The notes: generated by a model not told the origin, from the sequence alone. A stretch of DNA of 64,000 nucleotides from Oscillospiraceae bacterium (GCA_016298065.1 JAEDDN010000003.1:112281-176280); one strand, 5' to 3'; positions 16,262 to 24,786 are shown, numbered from the stretch's first letter. Translations and numbers: made by a program.

Positions 16262-18607
16262 TTAAACAAGCATAAATATAAGTCTTACTATAAATGCGGC
16301 AATCCAAGCAACCGCACATTGCCAAATTACAACGCCGACAGCCCATTTTTTGCCGAGTTCTCTTTTTATTGAAGCGATAGCCGCAACGCACGGAGAGTAA
16401 AGTAAGCTAAACACCAAAAGAGCAGCAGCCATAGCCGAGGTCATCGCAGCACCTACTCCTGACGGATAAAGTATCTCCAAGGTTGAAACAACGCTTTCCT
16501 TTGCCATAAATCCGCTTATAAGCGCAGTTACTATCTTCCAGTCGCCGAGTCCCAGCGGACTTAAAAACGGTGCAATAGCTCCTGAAATCAAAGCGAGTAT
16601 ACTGTCTTTTGAATCGCTTATCATATTCATATGAAGATCAAAATGCTCTAAAAACCAGACAATGATTGTCGAAATAAAAATTACGGTAAACGCTCTTTGG
16701 ATAAAATCCTTTGACTTATCCCAAAGCAGCCTTATAACATTTTTGGCTCCGGGTAAGCGGTAGTTGGGAAGTTCCATTACAAACGGTACGGCCTCGCCCT
16801 TAAAGAGAGTCTTTTTGTAAATCAAAGCTACAAGTATACCGCCAACAATTCCTAAAACGTATAGTCCTGAGAGTATAAGCCACCTGTACTCAGAGAAAAA
16901 GGCGTTTACGAAAAATGCGTATATCGGAAGTTTCGCAGTACAGCTCATAAAAGGCAGAAGCAGTATAGTCATTTTTCTGTCACGTTCACTGGGCAAAGTT
17001 CTTGTAGACATAACTGCAGGTACCGTACAGCCAAAGCCTATAAGCATAGGTACTATACTTCTGCCCGAAAGCCCGATTTTTCTTAAAAGCTTATCCATAA
17101 CAAAGGCAACTCTTGCCAAATATCCGCTGTCCTCTAAAATCGAAAGGAAGAAAAACAGCGTTACGATTATCGGCAAAAAGCTCAAAACGCTTCCGACGCC
17201 TGCAAAGATACCATCTACAATAAGCCCTGATATAACCTCGTTTACGTTTGCCGCCGCAAGTGCGTTTGCCGTAAGAGATGATAAAGCGTCTATTCCGGTT
17301 TCCAAAACGCCCTGTAAATATGCGCCTATAACATCAAAGGTTAAGAAAAATACCGCAACCATTATTAAAATAAATATAGGAATAGCGGTGTATTTTCCCG
17401 TTAATAGCTTATCTATAAGCTTACTTCTCTTGTGTTCTTTGCTTTCGGCAGGCTTTTTAACCGTCTGACTGCAAACCTTTTGGATAAAGGAAAACCTCAT
17501 ATCAGCTATTGCGGCGTTGCGGTCAAGCCCACGCTGACGTTCCATTTCGGATACAACCGTTTCGAGCATCTGCTTTTCGTTTTCGTCAAGCTTTAAAGCC
17601 TCAAGGATAAGCTTATCGCCTTCGATTACCTTGCTTGCGGCGAAGCGCAGGGGAATTTCGGCGGCTTGCGCTTTGCCTTCAATTAGGTGCTCTACTGCGT
17701 GCAGGCACCTATGAACTGCGCCTTTGTAGTCGTCGGCACTGCAAAAATCCTGTCTGCTTGGGCGTTCCTGATAATGAGCGATATGTATTGCGTGGCGAAC
17801 AAGCTCGTCAACGCCTTGATTTTTTGCTGCCGAGATAGGAACGATAGGAACGCCGAGTAAAGCCTCTAAGGTGTTAACATCAATAGTCGAACCGTTAGCG
17901 TGCACCTCGTCCATAAAATTAAGAGCGACAACCATAGGTACATTCATTTCAAGAAGCTGCATGGTCAAATAGAGGTTTCGCTCAATATTTGTGGCGTCTA
18001 CAATATTTATAATAGCCTTTGGCTTTTCATTAAGCACGAAATTGCGTGATACTATTTCTTCATTGCTGTAGGGTGACATTGAGTAAATGCCGGGCAGGTC
18101 GGTGACAAGGGTGTTAGGACGTCCTTTAATAGCTCCGTCCTTGCGGTCAACAGTAACGCCGGGGAAGTTGCCGACATGCTGATTTGCACCTGTGAACTGG
18201 TTAAAAAGAGTGGTTTTTCCGCAGTTTTGATTGCCTACTAACGCATAGGTAAGTACCGTGTTGTCTGGCAGAGGATTGCCGTCGCCTTTGGCGTGGAATT
18301 TACCTGCCTCGCCTAAGCCGGGGTGACTTGATGAAGTCAAAGCAGGCTTTTTTGTTTTGTTGATTTCCTTTGGCTTTTCGGCTTCGGTTTCATAAATTTC
18401 AATCTGCTCGGCGTCAGCAAGACGAATAGTCAGCTCGTATCCGTGAATTTGTATCTGCAAAGGGTCGCCCATAGGCGCAAATTTCACCATAGTGACCTCT
18501 GCTCCCGGAATAACTCCCATATCAAGAAAATGCTGTCTTAAAGCGCCTTCACCGCCGACTTTATAAATTACGGCGTTTTTGCCTATATCTAAATCCTTTA
18601 AAGTCAT
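16262..18607 (-). CDS. feoB: FeoA-FeoB fusion ferrous iron transporter
   Basis: 781 residues. Residues 1-75 are a FeoA domain (SH3-like), normally a separate protein. A linker rich in Lys and Pro follows, then the FeoB GTPase with P-loop GNQNCGKT (125-132), G2 NFPGVTVD, G3 DLPGIYSMSPYS and G4-like NFMDE. The helical spacer is at about 300-385. The rest is the membrane part with Gate motifs, including IGFGCTVPAVMSTRTL and SCTAKLPIYAFF. It imports Fe2+ across the cytoplasmic membrane. A 12-bp inverted repeat overlaps its promoter region. Confidence 0.94.
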   Translation of the reverse strand: MTLKDLDIGKNAVIYKVGGEGALRQHFLDMGVIPGAEVTMVKFAPMGDPLQIQIHGYELTIRLADAEQIEIYETEAEKPKEINKTKKPALTSSSHPGLGEAGKFHAKGDGNPLPDNTVLTYALVGNQNCGKTTLFNQFTGANQHVGNFPGVTVDRKDGAIKGRPNTLVTDLPGIYSMSPYSNEEIVSRNFVLNEKPKAIINIVDATNIERNLYLTMQLLEMNVPMVVALNFMDEVHANGSTIDVNTLEALLGVPIVPISAAKNQGVDELVRHAIHIAHYQERPSRQDFCSADDYKGAVHRCLHAVEHLIEGKAQAAEIPLRFAASKVIEGDKLILEALKLDENEKQMLETVVSEMERQRGLDRNAAIADMRFSFIQKVCSQTVKKPAESKEHKRSKLIDKLLTGKYTAIPIFILIMVAVFFLTFDVIGAYLQGVLETGIDALSSLTANALAAANVNEVISGLIVDGIFAGVGSVLSFLPIIVTLFFFLSILEDSGYLARVAFVMDKLLRKIGLSGRSIVPMLIGFGCTVPAVMSTRTLPSERDRKMTILLLPFMSCTAKLPIYAFFVNAFFSEYRWLILSGLYVLGIVGGILVALIYKKTLFKGEAVPFVMELPNYRLPGAKNVIRLLWDKSKDFIQRAFTVIFISTIIVWFLEHFDLHMNMISDSKDSILALISGAIAPFLSPLGLGDWKIVTALISGFMAKESVVSTLEILYPSGVGAAMTSAMAAALLVFSLLYSPCVAAIASIKRELGKKWAVGVVIWQCAVAWIAAFIVRLIFMLV

Positions 18608-18640
18608 ACTATCCCCTCATAAGCTTTAATCTAAAATATA

Positions 18641-18692
18641 ATTATACTATACTTTTATCCTCAAATCTACATTTTAATGTTAAAAGTATAGT
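18641..18692 (-). promoter_or_regulatory. feoB promoter region with inverted repeat
   Basis: On the minus strand TATAAT lies at 18646-18641. ACTATACTTTTA (18646-18657) and its exact complement TAAAAGTATAGT (18681-18692) flank 23 bp that cover the -35 region. This placement suits a repressor site such as an iron-responsive regulator, but it does not match a consensus that I know. Confidence 0.5.
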
Positions 18693-18759
18693 TTTGGAAT
18701 AATAATTAAACTAAAGAATATCGCTAAAACTTATAAAAGGGCAAATAAAACATGAAAAA

Positions 18760-18791
18760 CCGTTAATACTAATTAAAGAATATATTAACGG
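18760..18791 (+). promoter_or_regulatory. Hairpin masking the ldh ribosome site
   Basis: CCGTTAATA (18760-18768) pairs perfectly with TATTAACGG (18783-18791). The right arm overlaps the GGAG of the ldh ribosome binding site, so folding would hide it. Confidence 0.5.
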
Positions 18792-18801
18792 AGATAAAAA
18801 T

Positions 18802-19752
18802 ATGTCTGATGTAAACACGAGAAAAGCTGCGATTATAGGTTGTGGATTTGTCGGCTCGGCTTCTGCCTTTGCGCTTATGGAGAGCGGACTTTTTTCGGAA
18901 ATAGTACTTATTGATACAGATAAAAACAAAGCCCAAGGAGAAGCGCTCGATATAAGTCACGGCTTACCTTTTGCAAAGCCTGCACAGATTTACGCAGGGG
19001 ATTATAAGGACATTTCGGACGCCGCAGTTATTATTGTTACGGCCGGCGCAGGACAAAAGCAGGGAGAAACTAGACTTGAGCTTGTAAAAAGGAATGTTGA
19101 AGTTTTTAAGTCGATAATTCCAGAGATTGCAAAGGTAAATAGCGAGGGCATATTGCTTGTGGTTGCAAATCCCGTAGATATACTCACATATACTGCCGCT
19201 AAACTCAGCGGTTTTCCTGAAAACAGGGTGTTCGGCTCGGGTACGGTACTTGACTCGGCAAGGCTTAAATATTTGCTCGGCGAACACTTGGGAGTTGACA
19301 GCCGTTCTGTTCACGCTTTCATCATAGGCGAGCACGGCGACAGCGAAATTGCCGCCTGGTCGAGCGCAAACGTATCGGGTATTGAGCTTAATAATTTTTG
19401 CGAAATGCGAGGCCATTTTAATCACGAGAAGGCTATGAAAGAGATAGCTGACAATGTTAAAAACAGCGCCTATGAAATTATTGATAAGAAAAAGGCGACC
19501 TATTACGGTATAGCTATGTCGGTAAAGCGTATATGCGAGGCGATTGTTCGTGACGAAAAGTCGATTCTGCCGATTTCAAGTATTCAGCACGGCAACTACG
19601 GTATACACGGTATTGCCTTGAGTATGCCTGTGATAGTGGGGAAAAGCGGTATAGAAGCAAATGTGCCTATAGAGCTTAATAAGAGTGAGCAGGCAAGTCT
19701 TAAAAAATCAGCCGAAACCTTAAAGCAGGTTATAGGCGAAATGTTTAGCTGA
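18802..19752 (+). CDS. ldh: L-lactate dehydrogenase
   Basis: 316 residues. NADH-dependent reduction of pyruvate to L-lactate, a fermentative electron sink. The Rossmann start is AAIIGCGFVGSASAFAL. The specificity loop GQKQGETRLELV has Gln, as in lactate dehydrogenase, where malate dehydrogenase has Arg. The catalytic His is in IIGEHGDSEIAAWS, and VANPVDILTY is the conserved Asn/Asp block. RBS GGAG is 8 bp from the ATG and lies in a hairpin. Confidence 0.95.
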   Translation: MSDVNTRKAAIIGCGFVGSASAFALMESGLFSEIVLIDTDKNKAQGEALDISHGLPFAKPAQIYAGDYKDISDAAVIIVTAGAGQKQGETRLELVKRNVEVFKSIIPEIAKVNSEGILLVVANPVDILTYTAAKLSGFPENRVFGSGTVLDSARLKYLLGEHLGVDSRSVHAFIIGEHGDSEIAAWSSANVSGIELNNFCEMRGHFNHEKAMKEIADNVKNSAYEIIDKKKATYYGIAMSVKRICEAIVRDEKSILPISSIQHGNYGIHGIALSMPVIVGKSGIEANVPIELNKSEQASLKKSAETLKQVIGEMFS

Positions 19753-19785
19753 ATGTGAAAAGTAAGGTGTTTGATAATAAATAAT

Positions 19786-19824
19786 AAGCCCTCCTTCTGT
19801 CATTTGACAGGAGGAGGGCTTTAT
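19786..19824 (+). terminator. Terminator after ldh
   Basis: The hairpin AAGCCCTCCT/GAGGAGGGCTT, with inner CTGTCA/TGACAG, is followed by TTAT. A related but weaker hairpin (CCTCCTGTCA/TGATAGGAGG) lies at 16186-16207. Confidence 0.7.
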
Positions 19825-19860
19825 ACATAACGCAAGTTAAAAACGCAAGCAACAAACCAT

Positions 19861-19900
19861 AAAAAAGAAGAACCTCAACTACGCATTATGCGTGTCGAGG
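19861..19900 (-). terminator. Terminator of tRNA-Pro
   Basis: On the minus strand, CCTC...ACGCAT/ATGCGT...GAGG is followed by TTCTTCTTTTTT. Confidence 0.65.
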
Positions 19901-19908
19901 CTCTCGAC

Positions 19909-19985
19909 TGGTCGAGGCGACAGGACTCGAACCTGCGGCATCTTGGTCCCAAACCAAGCACTCTACCAAACTGAGCTACGCCTCG
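19909..19985 (-). tRNA. tRNA-Pro (anticodon TGG)
   Basis: 77 nt with encoded CCA. Acceptor CGAGGCG pairs with CGCCTCG. The anticodon stem CTTGG/CCAAG holds loop TTTGGGA, giving anticodon TGG; the T-arm is GCAGGTTCGAGTCCTGT. Confidence 0.95.
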
Positions 19986-20015
19986 ATAAAATATTATGTT
20001 TTAGACAGCTTTTAC

Positions 20016-20045
20016 ATTATAACTGATGAGAGTATAATTTGTCAA
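20016..20045 (-). promoter_or_regulatory. Promoter of tRNA-Pro
   Basis: On the minus strand TTGACA (20045-20040), an 18-bp spacer and TATAAT (20021-20016), 31 bp before the tRNA. Confidence 0.75.
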
Positions 20046-20134
20046 CTGTTTTTATTAAAATGCTGTCTACATTATTAAAAGCCTTTTATTTTTACACCCA
20101 TTAAATTTCAAAAAGGCATAAAGGGCTTTTTCAC

Positions 20135-20163
20135 TTGCTTTTTAAAGAGTTTTGTGCTATAAT
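20135..20163 (+). promoter_or_regulatory. Promoter of the CarD-type gene
   Basis: TTGCTT (20135-20140), a 17-bp spacer and TATAAT (20158-20163). It leaves an untranslated leader of about 150 nt before the start at 20317; I see no known riboswitch in it. Confidence 0.65.
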
Positions 20164-20316
20164 AACATTAAACAAAGGCTTAATTTATGCCGTTTGGGCT
20201 TATTCATTTGTTTTTAAAATACTGTAATAAATTATCTGATTACAACGTGCTGTTTACTTTGCGGAACGTAAGTCCTGTTGAAAACAGTGCGTATTTTATT
20301 TTCGGGGGTGTAACTT

Positions 20317-20823
20317 ATGTTTTCGGTAGGAGAAACGGTGATTTACGGAGCACAGGGAGTGTGCAAAATAAAAGATATTTCGTGTATGCAGTTTGGAAAC
20401 GAAAAGCGAGAATACTACATTCTAAATCCCATTTATGAGGAAAAAGCAACAATTTATGTGCCTGCCGATAACGAAAAACTACTCTCTCACATGAGAAGCA
20501 TAATCACCGCAGACGATATAGATAAGCTTATAAAATCGGCTTCAAAGGATGAACTTGAGTGGATTGAGGACGACGCAAAGCGAAAGGAATTTTGCGAAGA
20601 GGTTATAAAAAAAGGCAATCGCAAGGAACTTATGCTACTTATAGAAATGCTTTATTTGCACTGGGAGGAATTAAAAACTCAAAAGAAGCACTTTCATATA
20701 GCAGACGAGCGTTACCTAAAGGAAGCCGAAAAGCTATTGCACGACGAATTTGCCTATGTTTTGGGAATAACCAGAGACGAGGTTCCCGAATATATTATGT
20801 CAAAGATTAGGGATAAAAAATAA
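20317..20823 (+). CDS. CarD/CdnL-type transcription regulator
   Basis: 168 residues. The N-terminal Tudor-like RNA polymerase-interaction domain (about 1-60) starts MFSVGETVIYGAQGVCKIKD, and the C-terminal helical domain (about 65-165) has EWIEDDAKRKEFCEEV. This is the CarD_CdnL_TRCF family, which binds the RNA polymerase beta subunit and stabilises open promoter complexes, often at rRNA genes. The ATG has a GGGGGTG upstream. A reading frame from 20187 in another frame is a shadow. It is followed by its own terminator, so it is monocistronic. Confidence 0.88.
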   Translation: MFSVGETVIYGAQGVCKIKDISCMQFGNEKREYYILNPIYEEKATIYVPADNEKLLSHMRSIITADDIDKLIKSASKDELEWIEDDAKRKEFCEEVIKKGNRKELMLLIEMLYLHWEELKTQKKHFHIADERYLKEAEKLLHDEFAYVLGITRDEVPEYIMSKIRDKK

Positions 20824-20826
20824 CCG

Positions 20827-20858
20827 TATCCGATGATTTTTCATCGGATATAATTTTT
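20827..20858 (+). terminator. Terminator after the CarD-type gene
   Basis: The perfect stem TATCCGATGA/TCATCGGATA is followed by TAATTTTTT. Confidence 0.75.
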
Positions 20859-20872
20859 TGGTTTTAATAATC

Positions 20873-20901
20873 TTGAAAATAAATAGATACTGTGTTATAA
20901 T
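20873..20901 (+). promoter_or_regulatory. Promoter of galU
   Basis: TTGAAA (20873-20878), a 17-bp spacer and TATAAT (20896-20901). Confidence 0.75.
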
Positions 20902-20982
20902 AAATTTACTTAGTGAAGATTTAATTTGTGGGGCGTTTTAAACTCTTTCATATTGACATAATTACGGAGGGTACGAAAAGAT

Positions 20983-21861
20983 ATGAAGAAGATAAAAAAA
21001 GCTGTTATCCCTGCGGCAGGACTGGGTACAAGAGTTTTGCCTGCAACAAAGGCTATGCCAAAGGAAATGCTTACTATTGTTGACAAGCCTGCAATACAGT
21101 ATATTGTCGAGGAAGCGGTAAACAGCGGAATTAAGGATATTTGTATTATATTAAGCAGAGGCAAGAGCATTGTTGAGGATCATTTTGACCGTTCGCCTGA
21201 GCTTGAAATAAAGCTTAAAAACAGCGGCAAGGATAAAGCACTCGATGAAATACTCGGCATAGCAAACCTTGCCAATATAACCTATGTAAGACAGCAAGAG
21301 CCAAAGGGCTTAGGCCACGCAATAAGCTGTGCTAAGGCTTTTGTGGGAGATGACGATTTTGCGGTTTTATACGGCGACGATGTAATTTTAGGCGATTATC
21401 CTTGTTGCAGACAGCTTGTAGATCAGTACGAAAAATACGGACTCGGCTGCGTATGTATGAAGGAAGTGCCCTTTGAGCAGGTAACAAGATATTCCTCATT
21501 AAAGGTTGATTTACTCGAAAATAACGTTTATAAGGTAAGCGATATGATAGAAAAGCCTGCAACAAAAGAGCTTGCTTTTTCTAACTTCTCTATTCTTGGC
21601 AGATGCGTTTTGCCTAATGAAATTTTTGATATTCTCGATAAAATTCCAAAGGGTGCAGGCGGCGAGTATCAACTTACCGATGCTATGAAAATTTTAGCGC
21701 AGACAAAGGGTATGATAGGCGTTGATTTTGTCGGCACACGTTACGATATGGGCAACAAGCTGGGAATTATGCAAGCGGCAGTTGAAACTGCAATAAAGCA
21801 TAACGAAATAGGCGAGGACTTTAAGGCTTATTTAAAGGAATTTGTCAAAACCTTAGACTAA
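20983..21861 (+). CDS. galU: UTP-glucose-1-phosphate uridylyltransferase
   Basis: 292 residues. It makes UDP-glucose from UTP and glucose-1-phosphate for envelope polysaccharides and glycolipids. The nucleotidyltransferase signature AAGLGTRVLPATKAMPKEML is at residues 10-29; YVRQQEPKGLGHAI, LYGDD (metal site) and KGAGGEYQLTDA match GalU. RBS GGAGG precedes the ATG. It has its own promoter and terminator. Confidence 0.95.
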   Translation: MKKIKKAVIPAAGLGTRVLPATKAMPKEMLTIVDKPAIQYIVEEAVNSGIKDICIILSRGKSIVEDHFDRSPELEIKLKNSGKDKALDEILGIANLANITYVRQQEPKGLGHAISCAKAFVGDDDFAVLYGDDVILGDYPCCRQLVDQYEKYGLGCVCMKEVPFEQVTRYSSLKVDLLENNVYKVSDMIEKPATKELAFSNFSILGRCVLPNEIFDILDKIPKGAGGEYQLTDAMKILAQTKGMIGVDFVGTRYDMGNKLGIMQAAVETAIKHNEIGEDFKAYLKEFVKTLD

Positions 21862-21868
21862 TGTTAAT

Positions 21869-21901
21869 AAGAGCTGTACTTATTTTGTACAGCTCTTTTT
21901 T
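21869..21901 (+). terminator. Terminator after galU
   Basis: AAGAGCTGTAC/GTACAGCTCTT stem followed by TTTTT. Confidence 0.85.
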
Positions 21902-21916
21902 AAAGGAGGGCTGTCT

Positions 21917-22738
21917 GTGGAGTTAAAATATGCAGATTTACATATACATTCATACTATTCCGATGGAACCTCGTCGCCCGAAACCATTTTAAAAAGAGCT
22001 TTAGATAAAAACTTAGGCTTAATCTCTATAACCGACCACAATGTTTTAGACGGCTCAAAAAAGCTAAGGGAGCTTTGTAAAGGCAAAGATATACGCTTTG
22101 TAAGCGGCGTGGAGTTAGACTCTTTGTATAACGGCACAGACATACATATATTAGGCTACGGCGTTTCGTTAGAGGACAAAGCTTTTTCTAAGTTTGTTGC
22201 CAATAATCTTGCTATGCTAAATCAGATAAGCGATAAGCTCATACTGAAAATGCAAAAGGTTTATAAGGAAATTTCCTTTGAGGAATATGAACGCTTCATA
22301 TACGCTAGGCAAAAGGGAGGCTGGAGAGCGCTTCATTATATTCTCTCAAAAGGCTTATCCGAAAGCTTAAAGGACGGACTGAAGTACTACAATCAGTTTG
22401 AATGCGGATATGACTGCGTACCTTTCCCGAGTATAGATAATGTCTGCGACGCTATTCATAAGGCAGGCGGAAAGGCAGTATTAGCTCATCCGGGCAAGGT
22501 TATTAAAACAGACGACCTTGATAAATTCAGGGCTACTCTTATGAGAATAATAGATATGGGTATAGACGGCATAGAATGTTACTATCCTTCTCATACAAAA
22601 GAGGTGTGTGATATATGCCTTAAAATATGTGAGGATATTCACTTAGCCGTAACTGCAGGCTCGGATTATCACGGCGATTTTTCGGGCGAGGATATAAATT
22701 ATATGAAGGTATCGGCAGATAAAATTATAGGAATTTAA
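21917..22738 (+). CDS. PHP-domain phosphoesterase
   Basis: 273 residues starting at GTG with AAAGGAGG upstream. Metal-binding motifs of the PHP fold are visible: ADLHIHSYYSDGTSSPE, ITDHNVLDG, a Glu in SGVELD, LAHPGK and AGSDYHGD. The pattern resembles the YciV/RNase AM and 3',5'-nucleoside bisphosphate phosphatase group, not DNA polymerase X or histidinol phosphatase. Likely substrates are therefore small nucleotides or 5' RNA ends; this is inferred from family resemblance only. Confidence 0.85.
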   Translation: MELKYADLHIHSYYSDGTSSPETILKRALDKNLGLISITDHNVLDGSKKLRELCKGKDIRFVSGVELDSLYNGTDIHILGYGVSLEDKAFSKFVANNLAMLNQISDKLILKMQKVYKEISFEEYERFIYARQKGGWRALHYILSKGLSESLKDGLKYYNQFECGYDCVPFPSIDNVCDAIHKAGGKAVLAHPGKVIKTDDLDKFRATLMRIIDMGIDGIECYYPSHTKEVCDICLKICEDIHLAVTAGSDYHGDFSGEDINYMKVSADKIIGI

Positions 22739-22751
22739 AAGGGTCATAATT

Positions 22752-22786
22752 AACCGGGGCTGTGTCAGCACAGCCCCGGTTTTTTG
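22752..22786 (+). terminator. Terminator after the PHP gene
   Basis: A perfect 12-bp GC-rich stem ACCGGGGCTGTG/CACAGCCCCGGT and six T. Confidence 0.9.
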
Positions 22787-22921
22787 TTTGCACTGTGATA
22801 ATTTTCACTTTAAGCTTTTTGTCAGACTGCCTCTTTTATCCTTAGTAAAGAAAAATACTTTACATCTATAATTTCGTTTTTTATTTGTGGGATAACTATA
22901 AGAAATTATGTAAAATCCCTG

Positions 22922-22948
22922 AAAAAGCCCGTTATTACGGGCTTTTTG
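22922..22948 (+). terminator. Second terminator in the same gap
   Basis: AAAAAGCCCG/CGGGCTTTTT hairpin with its own T run, 135 bp after the previous terminator and with no gene between. A TATAAT at 22867-22872 could start a transcript of about 75 nt ending here. Confidence 0.8.
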
Positions 22949-22980
22949 CTTTACAACAAGCAAAAGGAATAGATATATCT

Positions 22981-23014
22981 ATAATATGTAAAGCGAATTT
23001 ACTTTACATATTAT
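22981..23014. promoter_or_regulatory. Perfect 13-bp palindrome upstream of spoIIIAA
   Basis: ATAATATGTAAAG (22981-22993) and CTTTACATATTAT (23002-23014) are exact inverted repeats with an 8-bp centre, 83 bp before the first spoIIIA gene. It could be an operator or an RNA hairpin; no T run follows. The sigma-E promoter expected for this operon was not identified with confidence. Confidence 0.5.
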
Positions 23015-23096
23015 ATTGGCGATATTTTTATATTCAAAAGGTTATATTATAGGACAAACTTTCATATCAATGTAAAAAACAAAGGGGTCTTATTAA

Positions 23097-24083
23097 ATGG
23101 ACAGACTTAAATTTGAAAGTGAAATTTTTTGCCATTTCGGTATGAGGCTAAAAAATATATTTTCGAAACTACCTGACGAAATCTTAAATGAGCTTAAAGA
23201 AATTCGCTTAAAAAAAGACAAGCCTTTGCTTCTTTTTATGGGGGACAGGATACTGTTTTTAAATAAAGACTCTGCTGTAGTAAAACGCCCCGACATAAAT
23301 ACAGTAATAATAACAAAAAAAGAGCTTGACGATATATTTTTATCGATATGCGAGTACTCTATACACGCCTTTTTAGATAAAATATCAAACGGCTTTGTAA
23401 CAATAAGAGGAGGGCATAGAGTAGGACTTTGCGGAAGCGCCGTTTGCGAAAACTCGAAGGTTATATCGGTAAGGGATATTTGTTCGCTTAACTTCAGAAT
23501 AGCAAGACAGATTTTAGGCGTGGCGGACGAGATTTTATATAGGTGTTTTTTTAATAAACTAAGCTCTGTTTTAATTGTCGGTATGCCGTCGAGCGGTAAG
23601 ACCACGCTCTTAAAGGATATTGCAAACGCCTTAAGCAGCGCAAGGCTCGGCAGTTACATAAAAGTAGCGGTAATAGACGAGCGTGGCGAGATAGCCTCTT
23701 GTTATCAGGGTGTACCGCAAAACGATATGGGCATATCAAGCGATATATACGACTGTTTTCCTAAGGGCGAGGGAATGAATATGGCGCTTAGAACTATGTC
23801 TCCGCAGGTTGTGATATGTGACGAGATAGGAGATATAAACGACGCAAGGCTTATAATGCAAAATGCAAACGCAGGTGTTTATACCGTTGCTTCCGCACAC
23901 GCCAAAAGCTTGGAGGAGCTTAAAAACAGAGGCTTTTTAAATCCGCTTTTTGAAAGCGGGGTATTTGATTATGCGGTTATACTAAAGGACGACAAATCGC
24001 CGGGCAAGATAGATAAAATCTTAAATTTAAAGGAGATAAAAAATGAAGTTAATATTAGCGCTGACAGCTATAGTTATGTTTAG
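23097..24083 (+). CDS. spoIIIAA: Stage III sporulation protein AA
   Basis: 328 residues. A secretion-ATPase-like protein with P-loop VGMPSSGKTTLLKDIA and a Walker B-like VVICDEIGD. In Bacillus it powers the SpoIIIA-SpoIIQ channel linking mother cell and forespore and is needed for sigma-G activity. Lengths in the family are about 300-330. It is the first gene of the spoIIIA operon and overlaps spoIIIAB by 41 bp, an unusually long overlap. The ATG follows AAAGGGG. Confidence 0.94.
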   Translation: MDRLKFESEIFCHFGMRLKNIFSKLPDEILNELKEIRLKKDKPLLLFMGDRILFLNKDSAVVKRPDINTVIITKKELDDIFLSICEYSIHAFLDKISNGFVTIRGGHRVGLCGSAVCENSKVISVRDICSLNFRIARQILGVADEILYRCFFNKLSSVLIVGMPSSGKTTLLKDIANALSSARLGSYIKVAVIDERGEIASCYQGVPQNDMGISSDIYDCFPKGEGMNMALRTMSPQVVICDEIGDINDARLIMQNANAGVYTVASAHAKSLEELKNRGFLNPLFESGVFDYAVILKDDKSPGKIDKILNLKEIKNEVNISADSYSYV

Positions 24084-24552
24084 CGTATGGGGATTTATAA
24101 AAAGCAAAAAGCTTTCCGACAGGGTAAAGGCGTTGCAAACGGTAAGGATTTTTTTAGAAAAGCTAAAGGCGTATTTACGTTTTGAAAGGCTTACAACTCC
24201 TCAGATTTTTTCAAAGCTTTCCGACGCAAAGGAGTTAAGCGAGCTTTCCTTTATAAGCGAGTGCGCCAAAAAACTTGAGCAAAACCCTAATTTTCCGAAG
24301 GTGTGGGGTGAAGCACTTGATAATTACAAAAAAGAAGAGGTGCTTTCAGACGAGGATATACGGGAGTTATATCTGCTCGGAGGCTTTGTAGGCAGTACCG
24401 ATATAGAGGGTCAGCTAAACGGAATAAAATTGGTGGACGAGCAGGTTTTATTAAAGCTTAATGACGCAGACGAAAACTACAATGTCAAGGGAAAGCTTTA
24501 TCGCTCGCTCGGTGTGGCACTGGGGCTTGCGCTCGGCGTAATAATAATATAA
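24043..24552 (+). CDS. spoIIIAB: Stage III sporulation protein AB
   Basis: 169 residues. An N-terminal membrane helix (residues 2-17) and a C-terminal hydrophobic stretch (LGVALGLALGVIII) flank a helical domain resembling GspF of type II secretion. The ATG at 24043 has AAAGGAGA upstream inside the 3' end of spoIIIAA; the 41-bp overlap is in a different frame. Confidence 0.9.
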   Translation: MKLILALTAIVMFSVWGFIKSKKLSDRVKALQTVRIFLEKLKAYLRFERLTTPQIFSKLSDAKELSELSFISECAKKLEQNPNFPKVWGEALDNYKKEEVLSDEDIRELYLLGGFVGSTDIEGQLNGIKLVDEQVLLKLNDADENYNVKGKLYRSLGVALGLALGVIII

Positions 24553-24576
24553 TCAAACGAAAGGAAATGAGAAGCT

Positions 24577-24771
24577 TTGGACGTTGATTTGATTTTTAAG
24601 ATAGCCGCTATCGGTATAATTGTAGCCGTTTTAAACCAGCTTTTAATTCGCTCGGGACGTGAAGAACAGGCTATGATGACAACTCTTGCAGGACTTATTG
24701 TGGTTTTGATGATGATTATATATGAGATACAGGATTTGTTTGAAACGATAAAGGTGATTTTTAACTTATAG
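24577..24771 (+). CDS. spoIIIAC: Stage III sporulation protein AC
   Basis: 64 residues with two membrane helices: about 5-24 (FKIAAIGIIVAVLNQLLI) and 33-54. The TTG start fits the family start (MDVDLIFKIA), with AAAGGA upstream. It is a small integral membrane part of the SpoIIIA complex, encoded between AB and AD as in Bacillus. Confidence 0.9.
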   Translation: MDVDLIFKIAAIGIIVAVLNQLLIRSGREEQAMMTTLAGLIVVLMMIIYEIQDLFETIKVIFNL

Positions 24772-24786
24772 CAAGGATGAATTTAA

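Noticed and set aside
20187-20438. 83-residue frame upstream of the CarD-type gene
   Set aside because: Overlaps the well-supported CarD-type gene in another frame and shows no family motif or good ribosome site.
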